Assembly: GCF_050897975.1 (NCBI RefSeq)
Contig: NZ_JBPAXY010000007.1
Location: forward strand, 186,001 to 250,000
Length of the DNA: 64,000 nt
Reading direction: 5' to 3'
DNA from: Pseudooceanicola sp050897975
GTDB lineage: Bacteria > Pseudomonadota > Alphaproteobacteria > Rhodobacterales > Rhodobacteraceae
Part shown: piece by piece, positions 41,124-50,352 of the stretch
Layout of the letters: each line of letters begins with the position of its first letter
How positions within the stretch are numbered: the stretch's first letter is position 1
Position numbers and translations under genes: made by a program
Notes under the pieces: generated by a model
What the model saw: the letters and a program-made list of their open reading frames with translations, nothing else
What the model was told of the DNA's origin: nothing
Database searches by the model: none

Positions 41124-42317
41124 CTATTGGCTGGGCAGGTCGAGGACGCGTTTCGACAGGATGTCGAGCATCACTTCCGAGGTGCCGCCTTCGATCGAAT
41201 TGGCCTTGGTGCGCAGCCATTCGGACGGCAGGGCGCCATGGGCCCCGTCCCAGTCCAGTCCGTCGCTGCCGGTGACGGACATCAGCAGTTCATAGCGGCG
41301 CTTGTTCAGCTCGGTGCCCGCGTATTTCAGCATGGCAGAGGCATGGCCGACGCCACCCTGTTTCGCCATGTCCTTGTAGCGGTCCAGGGTCATGGCGGTG
41401 GCCAGGCTGTCGACCTCCAATTCCATGGCACGGGTCCGCAGCACCGGGTCGGCCAGCACCTGATCGTCCAGGTCTTGCAGGAAGGCCCCCAGAGAGCGGG
41501 TGCCCAGCAGGCCCTGCGCGCCGCCGCCGATCATTTCGCGTTCGTGGGTCAGAAGATGCTTGGCCACGTCCCAGCCGCGGTTCAGCTCGCCCACGATGCG
41601 CGACAGGCCCGCCGGGTCTTCCTTCGGCACGACGACGTTGTCGAAGAAGGTCTCGCAGAAGGGCGAGGCGCCCGAGATCAGGCGGATGGGTTTGGTGGTG
41701 ACGCCCGGGGCCGCCATGTCGATCAGCATGAACGAAATGCCGCGATGCTTGGGCGCCTCGCGGTCGGTGCGCACCAGGGCGAAGATCCAGTCGGCCTTGT
41801 CGGCATAGCTGGTCCAGATCTTCGAGCCGTTGACCAGCCAGTGGTCGCCCTTGTCCTCGGCCCGGGTCTGGACCGAGGCCAGGTCACTGCCCGCGCCCGG
41901 TTCGGAATAGCCCTGGCACCAGCGAATCTCTCCCCGGGTGATCTGCGGCAGGTAGTGCAGCTTCTGCTCGTGGGTGCCGAATTCCAGCAGGGCCGGGCCC
42001 AGCATCCAGAGGCCGAAGCTTTCCAGCGGCGTGGGGGCGTTCAGCCGTGCCAGTTCCTCGCGGTAGATCTTTTCCTGCTGCCGCGTCAGGCCCGCGCCGC
42101 CGTATTCGACCGGCCAGCGGGGCGCCGACAGGCCAGTGTCCGCCGCCGCCTGCATCCAGGCCTTCTGCGCGGGGCTGGAAAACTCGAACCGTTTCCCGCC
42201 CCAGCAGATCTCTTGATTCGTCCGGGGAACGTCCCGCAGCTCTGACGCGCAGTTCTGCTCGATCCATGAAGAAATATTGGCCCGGAAGACCTCCGGGTCG
42301 TCGCTGTGGTCCAGCAT
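41124..42317 (-). CDS. Acyl-CoA dehydrogenase, catalytic-type subunit of a tandem pair
   Basis: A 397-residue ACAD, first gene of the nine-gene operon. FAD/substrate loop WCQGYSEPGAGSDLASVQT. The usual C-terminal catalytic Glu position is Gly (IEGGTSEVM), while Glu259 in LLTHEREMIGG occupies the alternative position used by isovaleryl-CoA dehydrogenase. ATG 42317 has GGGGAGGAC before it; the longer frame would cover the divergent promoter region. It is back to back with the transporter operon. Confidence 0.92.
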   Translation of the reverse strand: MLDHSDDPEVFRANISSWIEQNCASELRDVPRTNQEICWGGKRFEFSSPAQKAWMQAAADTGLSAPRWPVEYGGAGLTRQQEKIYREELARLNAPTPLESFGLWMLGPALLEFGTHEQKLHYLPQITRGEIRWCQGYSEPGAGSDLASVQTRAEDKGDHWLVNGSKIWTSYADKADWIFALVRTDREAPKHRGISFMLIDMAAPGVTTKPIRLISGASPFCETFFDNVVVPKEDPAGLSRIVGELNRGWDVAKHLLTHEREMIGGGAQGLLGTRSLGAFLQDLDDQVLADPVLRTRAMELEVDSLATAMTLDRYKDMAKQGGVGHASAMLKYAGTELNKRRYELLMSVTGSDGLDWDGAHGALPSEWLRTKANSIEGGTSEVMLDILSKRVLDLPSQ

Positions 42318-42372
42318 ACCGTCCTCCCCAACGGTTATCTTTCGCATTGCAGAATAGAATTTCACACATTGC

Positions 42373-42401
42373 TTGACAAGCCGCCGCCGAGACCTTTTGA
42401 T
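42373..42401 (+). promoter_or_regulatory. Promoter of the liv-type transporter operon
   Basis: TTGACA (42373-42378), 17-nt spacer, TTTGAT (42396-42401), about 55 nt before the start of the binding-protein gene. A weak, half-conserved version of the 17-bp palindrome (42349-42365) lies 7 nt upstream. Confidence 0.6.
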
Positions 42402-42457
42402 CTTGGTAGGGAGACGGGGCGTACATACCCTGTTTTCCATCTAGGGAGGAGAACATT

Positions 42458-43696
42458 ATGAAATCGACCGTGAAAGCCGCGCTTGCGGCTGCCGTGTCGC
42501 TGTGCGCCGTTCAGGCCGCACAGGCTGACACCCTGAAGATGGCCTTCATCGACCCGCTGTCGGGCGCCATGGCCTCTTCGGGTGAACCCGCCTATCAAAG
42601 CTTCGTTCTGGCCGCCGAACACATCAACGCCAATGGCGGTGTGAACGGCGACATGATCGAGATCCTGGGTCTGGACAACAAGATCAGCCCCAAGGAATCG
42701 CTGGTCCAGCTGCAAAAGGCCATCGACCAGGGCGCGCGCTACATCATTCAGGGCAACGGCTCGTCCGTGGCCTCGGCGATCATCGACGCGGTGAACAAGC
42801 ATAACCGCCGCAACCCGGGCGAAGAGGTTGTATTCTTCAACTATGCGGCCGTGACGCCCGAGTTCACCAACGAGGCGTGCAGCTTCTGGCACTTCCGTTT
42901 CGATGCCCATACGGACATGAAGATGAACGGGATCACCGACTGGATCGCCTCGCATGAGGACATCAAGAAGGTCTACCTGATCGGCCAGGACTACGTGCAC
43001 GGCGAAGCGGTGGCCCATGCCGCCGAGACCCAGCTGGCCGAGAAGCGCCCCGATATCGAGATCGTCGGCAACGAGCTGCACCCGCTGGCCAAGGTGAAGG
43101 ATTTCACCCCCTACGTGCAGAAGATCATCTCGTCCGGCGCCGATGCGGTGATCACCGGCAACTGGGGTCAGGACATGACCCTACTGGTCAAGGCTGCCGC
43201 CGATGCGGGGCAGCAGATTCCATACCTGACTTTCTATGGCGGGTCGAACGGGGCCGTGGCGGCCCTGGGCGAAGGCTCTGTCGACACGCTGTACCAGGTG
43301 TCGGAACTGGCCGCGAACATGGAAGGCGTCTCTGCTGAACAGAATGCCCTGGTGGAAGAGTACAAGGAGCGGTTCCCGGACTACGACTATTACTACCACC
43401 GCGCCTTCGTGACCCTGGACATGTTCGACAAGGCGGCCGAGCAGGCCGGCAGCAACGATCCGCTGGACGTGGCCTATGCGCTGGAAGGGCTGTCGATCGA
43501 CGGCGGCTACGGCACCGCGGTCATGCGCGCCGAGGATCACCAGCTGCAACAGCCGCTCTACATCACCACGGTGGCCCATGACGTGACCTACACGGTCGAC
43601 AACACCGATCTGGGCTGGCGCCTGGTGGACGGCGGGGTGATCTCGGCCGAGGCGGCGGCGACGCCGACCACCTGTGAAATGGACCGGCCCGACTAA
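42458..43696 (+). CDS. Periplasmic substrate-binding protein, branched-chain amino acid ABC family (LivJ-like)
   Basis: A 412-residue periplasmic binding protein with a cleavable signal peptide (KAALAAAVSLCAVQAAQA, then DTLKM). The peripla_BP_6 fold is seen in MAFIDPLSGAMASSGEPAYQ and the hinge around VYLIGQDYVHGEAVAHAA. This family carries amino acids but also aromatic and aliphatic acids and amides. The link to acyl-CoA catabolism genes suggests an organic acid. AGGGAGGAG precedes the ATG. The permease gene follows after 109 nt. Confidence 0.92.
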   Translation: MKSTVKAALAAAVSLCAVQAAQADTLKMAFIDPLSGAMASSGEPAYQSFVLAAEHINANGGVNGDMIEILGLDNKISPKESLVQLQKAIDQGARYIIQGNGSSVASAIIDAVNKHNRRNPGEEVVFFNYAAVTPEFTNEACSFWHFRFDAHTDMKMNGITDWIASHEDIKKVYLIGQDYVHGEAVAHAAETQLAEKRPDIEIVGNELHPLAKVKDFTPYVQKIISSGADAVITGNWGQDMTLLVKAAADAGQQIPYLTFYGGSNGAVAALGEGSVDTLYQVSELAANMEGVSAEQNALVEEYKERFPDYDYYYHRAFVTLDMFDKAAEQAGSNDPLDVAYALEGLSIDGGYGTAVMRAEDHQLQQPLYITTVAHDVTYTVDNTDLGWRLVDGGVISAEAAATPTTCEMDRPD

Positions 43697-43805
43697 GCCT
43701 TTCCGCACTGAAACCGCGATGTCACGGGGGGGCGCCACCCGCCCGTGACATCCGCCATCCGCCGGGCCCTCGCCCGACGGGGTGGGGCAACACAGGACTT
43801 CTCTC

Positions 43806-44738
43806 ATGGAAACTCTGGTCTTCGCGCTGCTCAACGGCGTGATCTACGGGCTTCTGCTCTTTATGCTGTCCAGCGGGCTGACGCTGATCTTCTCGATGAT
43901 GGGCGTGCTGAACTTCGCCCATGCAAGCTTTTACATGCTGGGGGCCTACCTGGCCTTCACGATCACCGAGGGCACCTCGTTCTGGATCGCGCTGTTCCTG
44001 GCGCCGGTCCTGGTGGGCGGGATCGGCATGGTGGTCGAACGCTACGGCCTGCGAAAGGTCCATGCCCAGGGGCATGTGGCGGAACTCTTGTTCACCTTCG
44101 GTCTGGCCTATCTGATCGACGAGCTGGTGAAGATCTTCTGGGGGCGCACGGCGGTGAACTACCGCGTGCCCGAGATCCTGGATTTCCCGCTCTTCACCCT
44201 CTACGGGGCGCAATACCCGGCCTACCGGATCTTCATCCTGCTGGTCGCGGCCTTCATGCTGGTCTCGCTGTGGTATCTGCTGAAGAAAACCCGCGCAGGC
44301 CTGATCATCCAGGCGGCGCTGAGCCATCCGCACATGGTGGGCAGCCTGGGCCATAACGTGCCGCTGATCTTCATGTCCGTCTTCGGCGTCGGCTGTGCGC
44401 TGGCCGGTCTGGCGGGGGTCATCGGCGGCAACTACTTTGTCACCGACCCGGCCATGGCCGTGCAGATGGGCCCCATCGTCTTCGTCGTCGTGGTGGTCGG
44501 CGGCCTGGGCAGCCTGGAGGGCGCCTTTGTCGCCGCCATGCTGATTGGCCTGCTGCAAACCTCGGCCATTTCCATCAATGCCTCGCTGGCCGACATCTTC
44601 GGCTTCATCGGCCTGGGGGCCGAGACCGAACTGGGCGAGATCACCATCGCCTCCATGGCGCCAATGCTGCCCTTCCTGTTGCTGGTGCTGATCCTGATGA
44701 TCCGGCCCCGCGGCCTTATGGGGGACCGTGAAGTATGA
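43806..44738 (+). CDS. LivH-type ABC permease
   Basis: A 310-residue inner-membrane permease with about eight helices: ALLNGVIYGLLLFMLSSGLT at the N-terminus and the LivH pattern VVVGGLGSLEGAFVAAMLIG near the C-terminus. ATG 43806 is preferred over an upstream in-frame codon. Its stop overlaps the next permease start (ATGA). Confidence 0.92.
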   Translation: METLVFALLNGVIYGLLLFMLSSGLTLIFSMMGVLNFAHASFYMLGAYLAFTITEGTSFWIALFLAPVLVGGIGMVVERYGLRKVHAQGHVAELLFTFGLAYLIDELVKIFWGRTAVNYRVPEILDFPLFTLYGAQYPAYRIFILLVAAFMLVSLWYLLKKTRAGLIIQAALSHPHMVGSLGHNVPLIFMSVFGVGCALAGLAGVIGGNYFVTDPAMAVQMGPIVFVVVVVGGLGSLEGAFVAAMLIGLLQTSAISINASLADIFGFIGLGAETELGEITIASMAPMLPFLLLVLILMIRPRGLMGDREV

Positions 44739-45994
44739 CTGACATGACTGCATCCTATGCCGCGCTGGAACCGACCCGCGCCGAGAAGTTCCGCCAGCGC
44801 ACCGTGCCGCTGATCCTGTTCGCCGTGGTGCTGCTGGTGATCCCGCTGTTCAACCCGTCGCGCAGCATGGTGACCCTTCTGAACCACATGGGGATCACGA
44901 TCGTCTTCGCGCTGAGCTACAACATGCTGCTGGGTCGCGCGGGCCTGCTGTCCTTCGGCCACGCGGTCTACATGGGTCTGGGCGGCTATTTCGCCGTCCA
45001 CGTGATGAACTGGATCGCCGATGGTTCGGGGGTCTGGGGCTCGGTCCCGATGTTCTCGATGCCCGCCTTCGGCTTTGGCGCGGGCGCCCTGGCGGGGGCC
45101 GTGATCGGCTGGCCGTCCTGCCGCCGCGCGGGTACGCCCTTTGCCATGATCTCGCTCGGCGTGGCCGAGCTGGTCGCCGCCGCGGGCTTCATGTTCGACA
45201 GCCTCTTCGGCGGCGAGATGGGCATCTCGGGCGACCGGATGAACGGGCCGGAACTGTTCGGCCTGTCGCTGGGCCCGGTGGACGAGGTCTATTGGTTCAT
45301 CGCCTTCTGGACCTTCATCGGCGTGTTGGGCACCTATGCCTTCACCCGCACCCCTCTGGGCAAGCTGTCGGAGGCCACCCGCGACAACCCCGAACGGGTC
45401 GAGTTCGTGGGCTACAGCCCGCAGCGCGTGCGCTATCTGGTCTTCATCTTCGCGGGCGCCTTCGCGGGCATGGCGGGGGGCATGTCGGCCGTGCAGGACG
45501 AGATCTTCACCCCCGAGAACCTGTCGCTGATCCCTTCGGGCGCGATCCTGATCGCCACCTATGTGGGCGGGATCCGCTATTTCACCGGTCCGATCATGGG
45601 CGCCATCGTGATGACCTACATGGGCTCGAACCTTTCCGACTACACCGCCGGCTGGCTGCTGTACCTCGGGCTGATGTTCGTGCTGGTGGTGATGTTCCTG
45701 CCTGATGGCATCGCGGGCATCGTCTATGGCACCGCCGACACGATCCGCAAGGGCCGGGCGGGCGAGATGTGGCGCACCTGGGTGCTGCGTCTTGTGGGGC
45801 TGGCACTGGTCGCCGCCTCGATCATCACCATCGTCGAAGTGGCCTTCCGCTGGTCCGACGGCTACGGCGAGGTGTTCGAGCCCTTCGGCCTGCAACTGAC
45901 GGTCGAGAACCCGCTGACCTGGGTATTGGGCGTGGTGCCGCTGGTGCTGGGCGTGATCGCCCTGATGCGCGCCGCGAAGGGAGAGAGCAAATGA
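44735..45994 (+). CDS. LivM-type ABC permease
   Basis: A 419-residue permease; core YNMLLGRAGLLSFGHAVYMG and the EAA-like loop LGKLSEATRDNPERVEFVGY. After the usual LivM core it has a C-terminal extension of about 90 residues with two more hydrophobic segments (LVGLALVAASIITIVEVAF and WVLGVVPLVLGVIALM). The gene overlaps its neighbours by 4 nt at both ends. Confidence 0.92.
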   Translation: MTDMTASYAALEPTRAEKFRQRTVPLILFAVVLLVIPLFNPSRSMVTLLNHMGITIVFALSYNMLLGRAGLLSFGHAVYMGLGGYFAVHVMNWIADGSGVWGSVPMFSMPAFGFGAGALAGAVIGWPSCRRAGTPFAMISLGVAELVAAAGFMFDSLFGGEMGISGDRMNGPELFGLSLGPVDEVYWFIAFWTFIGVLGTYAFTRTPLGKLSEATRDNPERVEFVGYSPQRVRYLVFIFAGAFAGMAGGMSAVQDEIFTPENLSLIPSGAILIATYVGGIRYFTGPIMGAIVMTYMGSNLSDYTAGWLLYLGLMFVLVVMFLPDGIAGIVYGTADTIRKGRAGEMWRTWVLRLVGLALVAASIITIVEVAFRWSDGYGEVFEPFGLQLTVENPLTWVLGVVPLVLGVIALMRAAKGESK

Positions 45995-46758
45995 CCCTGG
46001 CACTGGAAATCAACGACCTGCGCAAGAACTTTGGCCCGGCTAAGATCATCCAGGGCGTGAACCTGAAGATCGAAAAGGGCGAACGCCATGCGATCATCGG
46101 CCCCAATGGGGCGGGCAAGTCGACGCTGTTCAACCTGATTTCGGGGCGGTTCTTCCCGACCTCGGGCGAGGTGAAGCTGAACGGCGAGCTGATCTCGGGC
46201 AAACGCCCGTTCGAGATCAACCGGATGGGGCTGTCGCGCTCTTTCCAGGTGTCGAACATCTTCACCAATATGTCGGTGCGCGAGAACGTGCGCTGTGGTG
46301 TGCTCTATTCCATGGGCTACGGCTACAGCTTCTGGCGCAATATCGGCAACCTGAAGGAGGTGTCCGAGAAGACGGCCCATATCCTTGAAGAGGTGGGGCT
46401 GATCGACAAGGCGAACCTGCCTGCCGCCTCGCTGCCCTATGCCGACCAGCGCACGCTGGAGATCGCGATCACCATCGCGGGCGGGGCGGATGTGATCCTG
46501 CTGGACGAACCGACCGCGGGGATGAGCCATTCGGAAACCGACCGCGCCGTGGCCCTGATCGAGAAGGCCAGCCAGGGCAAGACCCTGCTGATCGTCGAAC
46601 ATGACATGGGCGTGGTCTTCGGCATGGCCGACCGGATCTCGGTCCTGGTCTACGGCGAGATCATCGCCACCGGCACGCCGCAGGAGATCCGCGGCGACGA
46701 GAAGGTGCGCGAGGCCTATCTGGGCGAGGATGCCCATGTTCTGGAGGGGGTGGCATGA
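45991..46758 (+). CDS. LivG-type ABC ATPase
   Basis: A 255-residue ATPase. Walker A is canonical (GPNGAGKST, Lys43), Walker B is VILLDEPTAGMS and the switch His is in LLIVEHDM. The signature motif is altered: PYADQ at 149-153, where LivG proteins normally have a YG(x)Q form, so the conserved Gly is Ala. Both ends overlap neighbouring genes by 4 nt. Confidence 0.93.
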   Translation: MTLALEINDLRKNFGPAKIIQGVNLKIEKGERHAIIGPNGAGKSTLFNLISGRFFPTSGEVKLNGELISGKRPFEINRMGLSRSFQVSNIFTNMSVRENVRCGVLYSMGYGYSFWRNIGNLKEVSEKTAHILEEVGLIDKANLPAASLPYADQRTLEIAITIAGGADVILLDEPTAGMSHSETDRAVALIEKASQGKTLLIVEHDMGVVFGMADRISVLVYGEIIATGTPQEIRGDEKVREAYLGEDAHVLEGVA

Positions 46759-47477
46759 GCCTGGACGCGAAACCCGAACCGATGCTGCAACTGACGGATC
46801 TGCACGCCTATTACGGCAAGAGCCATGTGTTGAACGGCGTCAACATGGAGATCATGCCGGGCGAGGTGATCGCCCTCTTGGGCCGCAACGGCGTGGGTCG
46901 GTCGACCACCGCCAAGGCGATCATGGGCGAGGTGGCGCCTGTCGGCTCTGTCCGGTTCAAGGGGCAGGAGATCGGCGGCATGGCCAATCACCGCATCGCC
47001 CGCCTGGGCCTGGGCTATGTGCCGGAAAGCCGGGACATCTTCCCCACCATGACGGTGCGGCAGAACCTGATGCTGGGGATCAAGAACATGCGCCGCCCCG
47101 GCAAGTGGTCGATCGAGCAGATGCTGGAGATGTTCCCCAACCTGGGCCGCCGGGCGGATAACGCCGCAGGCGTGCTGTCGGGGGGCGAAAAGCAGATGCT
47201 GACCATGTGCCGGACCCTGATGGGCGATCCCGAGCTGATCATCATCGACGAGCCGACCGAGGGGTTGGCACCGCTGATCGTGCAACAGGTGGGCGAGATG
47301 ATCGCCGAGATCGCCAAGGCGGGCGTGTCTATCCTGCTGGTGGAACAGAAGCTGTCCATCGCGCTGAAGATCGCCGACCGGGTCTATGTCATGGGCCATG
47401 GCGAGATCGTCTACGGCGGCACCCCCGCCGATTTCGCCACCCGCGACGACATCCGCAAGGAATGGCTGGAGGTGTGA
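46755..47477 (+). CDS. LivF-type ABC ATPase with Arg in Walker A
   Basis: A 240-residue ATPase and last gene of the operon. The Walker A motif is GRNGVGRSTT (43-52): the nucleotide-binding Lys is Arg49 (codon CGG at 46899-46901). The signature LSGGE (141-145) and Walker B IIIDEPTEG are normal; the switch residue is Gln198 (LLVEQK), as in other LivF proteins. Together with the altered LivG signature, one of the two ATP sites appears degenerate. Confidence 0.93.
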   Translation: MSLDAKPEPMLQLTDLHAYYGKSHVLNGVNMEIMPGEVIALLGRNGVGRSTTAKAIMGEVAPVGSVRFKGQEIGGMANHRIARLGLGYVPESRDIFPTMTVRQNLMLGIKNMRRPGKWSIEQMLEMFPNLGRRADNAAGVLSGGEKQMLTMCRTLMGDPELIIIDEPTEGLAPLIVQQVGEMIAEIAKAGVSILLVEQKLSIALKIADRVYVMGHGEIVYGGTPADFATRDDIRKEWLEV

Positions 47478-47487
47478 TCTGCCGGAC

Positions 47488-47615
47488 CCGGGCTTTGCCC
47501 GGGCAAACCCTCCGGGGGAGGGTTTGGGCAGATCACGGGCGGAGCCCCTCCCGAACCGGGCTTTGCTCGGGCAAACCCTCCGGGGGAGGGTTTGGGCAGA
47601 TCACGGGCGGAGCCC
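47488..47615 (+). repeat. Tandem 68-bp repeat (two copies) with internal hairpin
   Basis: Two near-identical units (47488-47547 and 47556-47615, period 68). Each contains CGGGCTTTG, then the perfect stem AAACCCTCC-GGG-GGAGGGTTT, then GGGCAGATCACGGGCGGAG. The copies differ at a few bases (TGCCCGG versus TGCTCGG). They lie directly after the liv operon. Confidence 0.85.
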
Positions 47616-47664
47616 AGCCTGAGGCGATCACGGGTCAGCGCGAACCATGCCTCCCGATCTCAAC

Positions 47665-47697
47665 GACCCGGCCCCGAAAGGGCCGGGTCTTCTCTTT
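47665..47697 (+). terminator. Intrinsic terminator of the transporter operon
   Basis: A perfect 10-bp stem GACCCGGCCC (47665-47674) / GGGCCGGGTC (47680-47689) with loop CGAAA, followed by TTCTCTTT. Confidence 0.85.
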
Positions 47698-47734
47698 GCA
47701 GCCGTTGAAAATCGGCCTGCGGCCGATGCCTTCG

Positions 47735-47762
47735 GCGAGGATATTTTTGGCAATGAGAAGAG
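47735..47762 (+). repeat. 3'-end repeat, subtype 1 (copy R8)
   Basis: GCGAGGATATTTTTGG followed by CAATGAGAAGAG, downstream of the liv operon terminator in sense orientation. No gene is seen in 47478-47899; this repeat, the 68-bp tandem repeat and the terminator account for most of it. Confidence 0.75.
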
Positions 47763-47899
47763 GGGGCGGGGCGCCTTGAAGCCCCGGCGGCGGGCGGGGG
47801 CGGAGAGGTCCGCCAACCGGGCGGGGCTTGACCGGCAGGGCGGCGCCGAGGGCGACGAAGGCCCGGAGCTGATCTTTCCCTGATCCGCCGTCCGGGCCG

Positions 47900-48226
47900 T
47901 CAGTGCCCGCCGCCGGTCGAGAGCTTCATCAGCACCAGGCCCGACAGGATCAGAAGGGCGGCCAGAAGGCGCAGCGGCGTCAGCGCCTCGCCCATCCACA
48001 GCACCCCCACGGCAAAGGCCCCGAGGGCGCCGATGCCGGTCCAGACCGTATAGGCGGTGCCGAGCGGCAGGCTGCGCATGGCCAGGGCCAGCAGGCCGAA
48101 ACTGGCGGTCATGGTGACAAGGGTGAGGACGCTGGGCCAGAGCAGGGTGAACCCGGCGGATGTCTTCATCGAGGTGGCCCAGACGATTTCCAGGCAGCCG
48201 GCAAGGGTGAGATAGAGCCAGGGCAT
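47900..48226 (-). CDS. gdx: Guanidinium exporter, SMR family (SugE/Gdx)
   Basis: A 108-residue four-helix small multidrug resistance protein that exports guanidinium in exchange for protons as an antiparallel dimer. Residues that coordinate guanidinium in Gdx proteins are all present: Glu13 and Trp16 (LEIVWA), Ser42, Tyr59 and Trp62 (GTAYTVWTGIGA). ATG 48226 follows AGGAGG; the longer frame would run through the riboswitch. A guanidine-II riboswitch upstream supports guanidinium export over quaternary ammonium resistance. Confidence 0.93.
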   Translation of the reverse strand: MPWLYLTLAGCLEIVWATSMKTSAGFTLLWPSVLTLVTMTASFGLLALAMRSLPLGTAYTVWTGIGALGAFAVGVLWMGEALTPLRLLAALLILSGLVLMKLSTGGGH

Positions 48227-48248
48227 GACCTGACCTCCTGTGAAGGGG

Positions 48249-48299
48249 CCGGGCCGTCCCGGGGTGAACACCTGGCGCCGGGTCGTCCCGCCGCGCCCT
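48249..48299 (-). promoter_or_regulatory. Guanidine-II (mini-ykkC) riboswitch upstream of gdx
   Basis: On the minus strand there are two hairpins with ACGR tetraloops, the hallmark of this class: P1 CGGG-ACGA-CCCG (48279-48290, extended by GGCGC/GCGCC) and P2 CCGGG-ACGG-CCCGG (48249-48262). They are joined by an 11-16-nt linker and followed by AGGAGG and the gdx start. Binding of guanidine is expected to stabilise both loops and expose the ribosome binding site. Confidence 0.88.
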
Positions 48300-48366
48300 T
48301 GGCCTAGCAACGGGGGGCGGCCCGGTCAATCATCGCCCCATGGCGGCAGGCCATGGCGGCCGTGCA

Positions 48367-48394
48367 AAGGGGGCGCCCCGCGGGACGCCCCCTT
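48367..48394 (-). terminator. Terminator of the acyl-CoA ligase gene
   Basis: AAGGGGGCG (48367-48375) and CGCCCCCTT (48386-48394) around a 10-nt loop, with short T runs on both sides, between the ligase stop and the gdx riboswitch. Confidence 0.7.
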
Positions 48395-48445
48395 CTTCTT
48401 GTCGGGCCCGTGTCGGCCCATGGTGACAGGTCCTGGCCCGCGAGA

Positions 48446-50086
<1,641 letters not shown>

Positions 50087-50116
50087 GGCGGGGTTCCTCC
50101 CTGAACTCTGGGGTCT

Positions 50117-50145
50117 AATGTATCCTTCGACCGGGCCACCCCCAA
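50117..50145 (-). promoter_or_regulatory. Putative promoter of the acyl-CoA ligase gene
   Basis: On the minus strand, TTGGGG (50140-50145) and TACATT (50117-50122) with a 17-nt spacer, 17 nt downstream of the IclR-type palindrome. Confidence 0.45.
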
Positions 50146-50162
50146 GAGGCGACGCAGCGTCT

Positions 50163-50179
50163 GCGGAATATTTTTCCGC
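50163..50179. promoter_or_regulatory. IclR-type operator, site 3, with extra half-sites
   Basis: GCGGAATATTTTTCCGC, the same 17-bp palindrome with one mismatch, between the divergent ligase and quinone oxidoreductase genes. Extra half-sites follow: CGGCGGAAAA forms a 10-bp inverted repeat with TTTTCCGCCG, and GGAAA/TTTCC recur at 50229-50247 with wider spacing. Confidence 0.6.
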
Positions 50180-50352
50180 CGAAATTCCGCGCGGCGGAAA
50201 AGAGGGCGGCATTGCTGCGGCGCGGCGTGGAAAATCGGTGCATTTCCGCGCATTCCGTAGCGTTTTCAATGCCATATCCGCGATCTGGGCCTAATCTGTC
50301 GGCGAAGGGGGCCGCCTGGCGCGGCCCCGGCGAATCGCAAGGGAGGAGCGAC

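Noticed and set aside
42349..42365. Fifth IclR-type site upstream of the transporter promoter
   Set aside because: Only about half the positions match and the arms are not symmetrical, so I do not count it as a site, although its position before the -35 box is similar.
47488..47615. Tandem repeat considered as a CRISPR remnant
   Set aside because: Only two units, 60-bp homologous blocks with an 8-bp spacer, and no cas genes.
48227..48300. Guanidine-I (ykkC) riboswitch upstream of gdx
   Set aside because: Some CTAGG and GGCGGGA fragments resemble it, but the long conserved core is missing, whereas the two ACGR hairpins fit guanidine-II fully.
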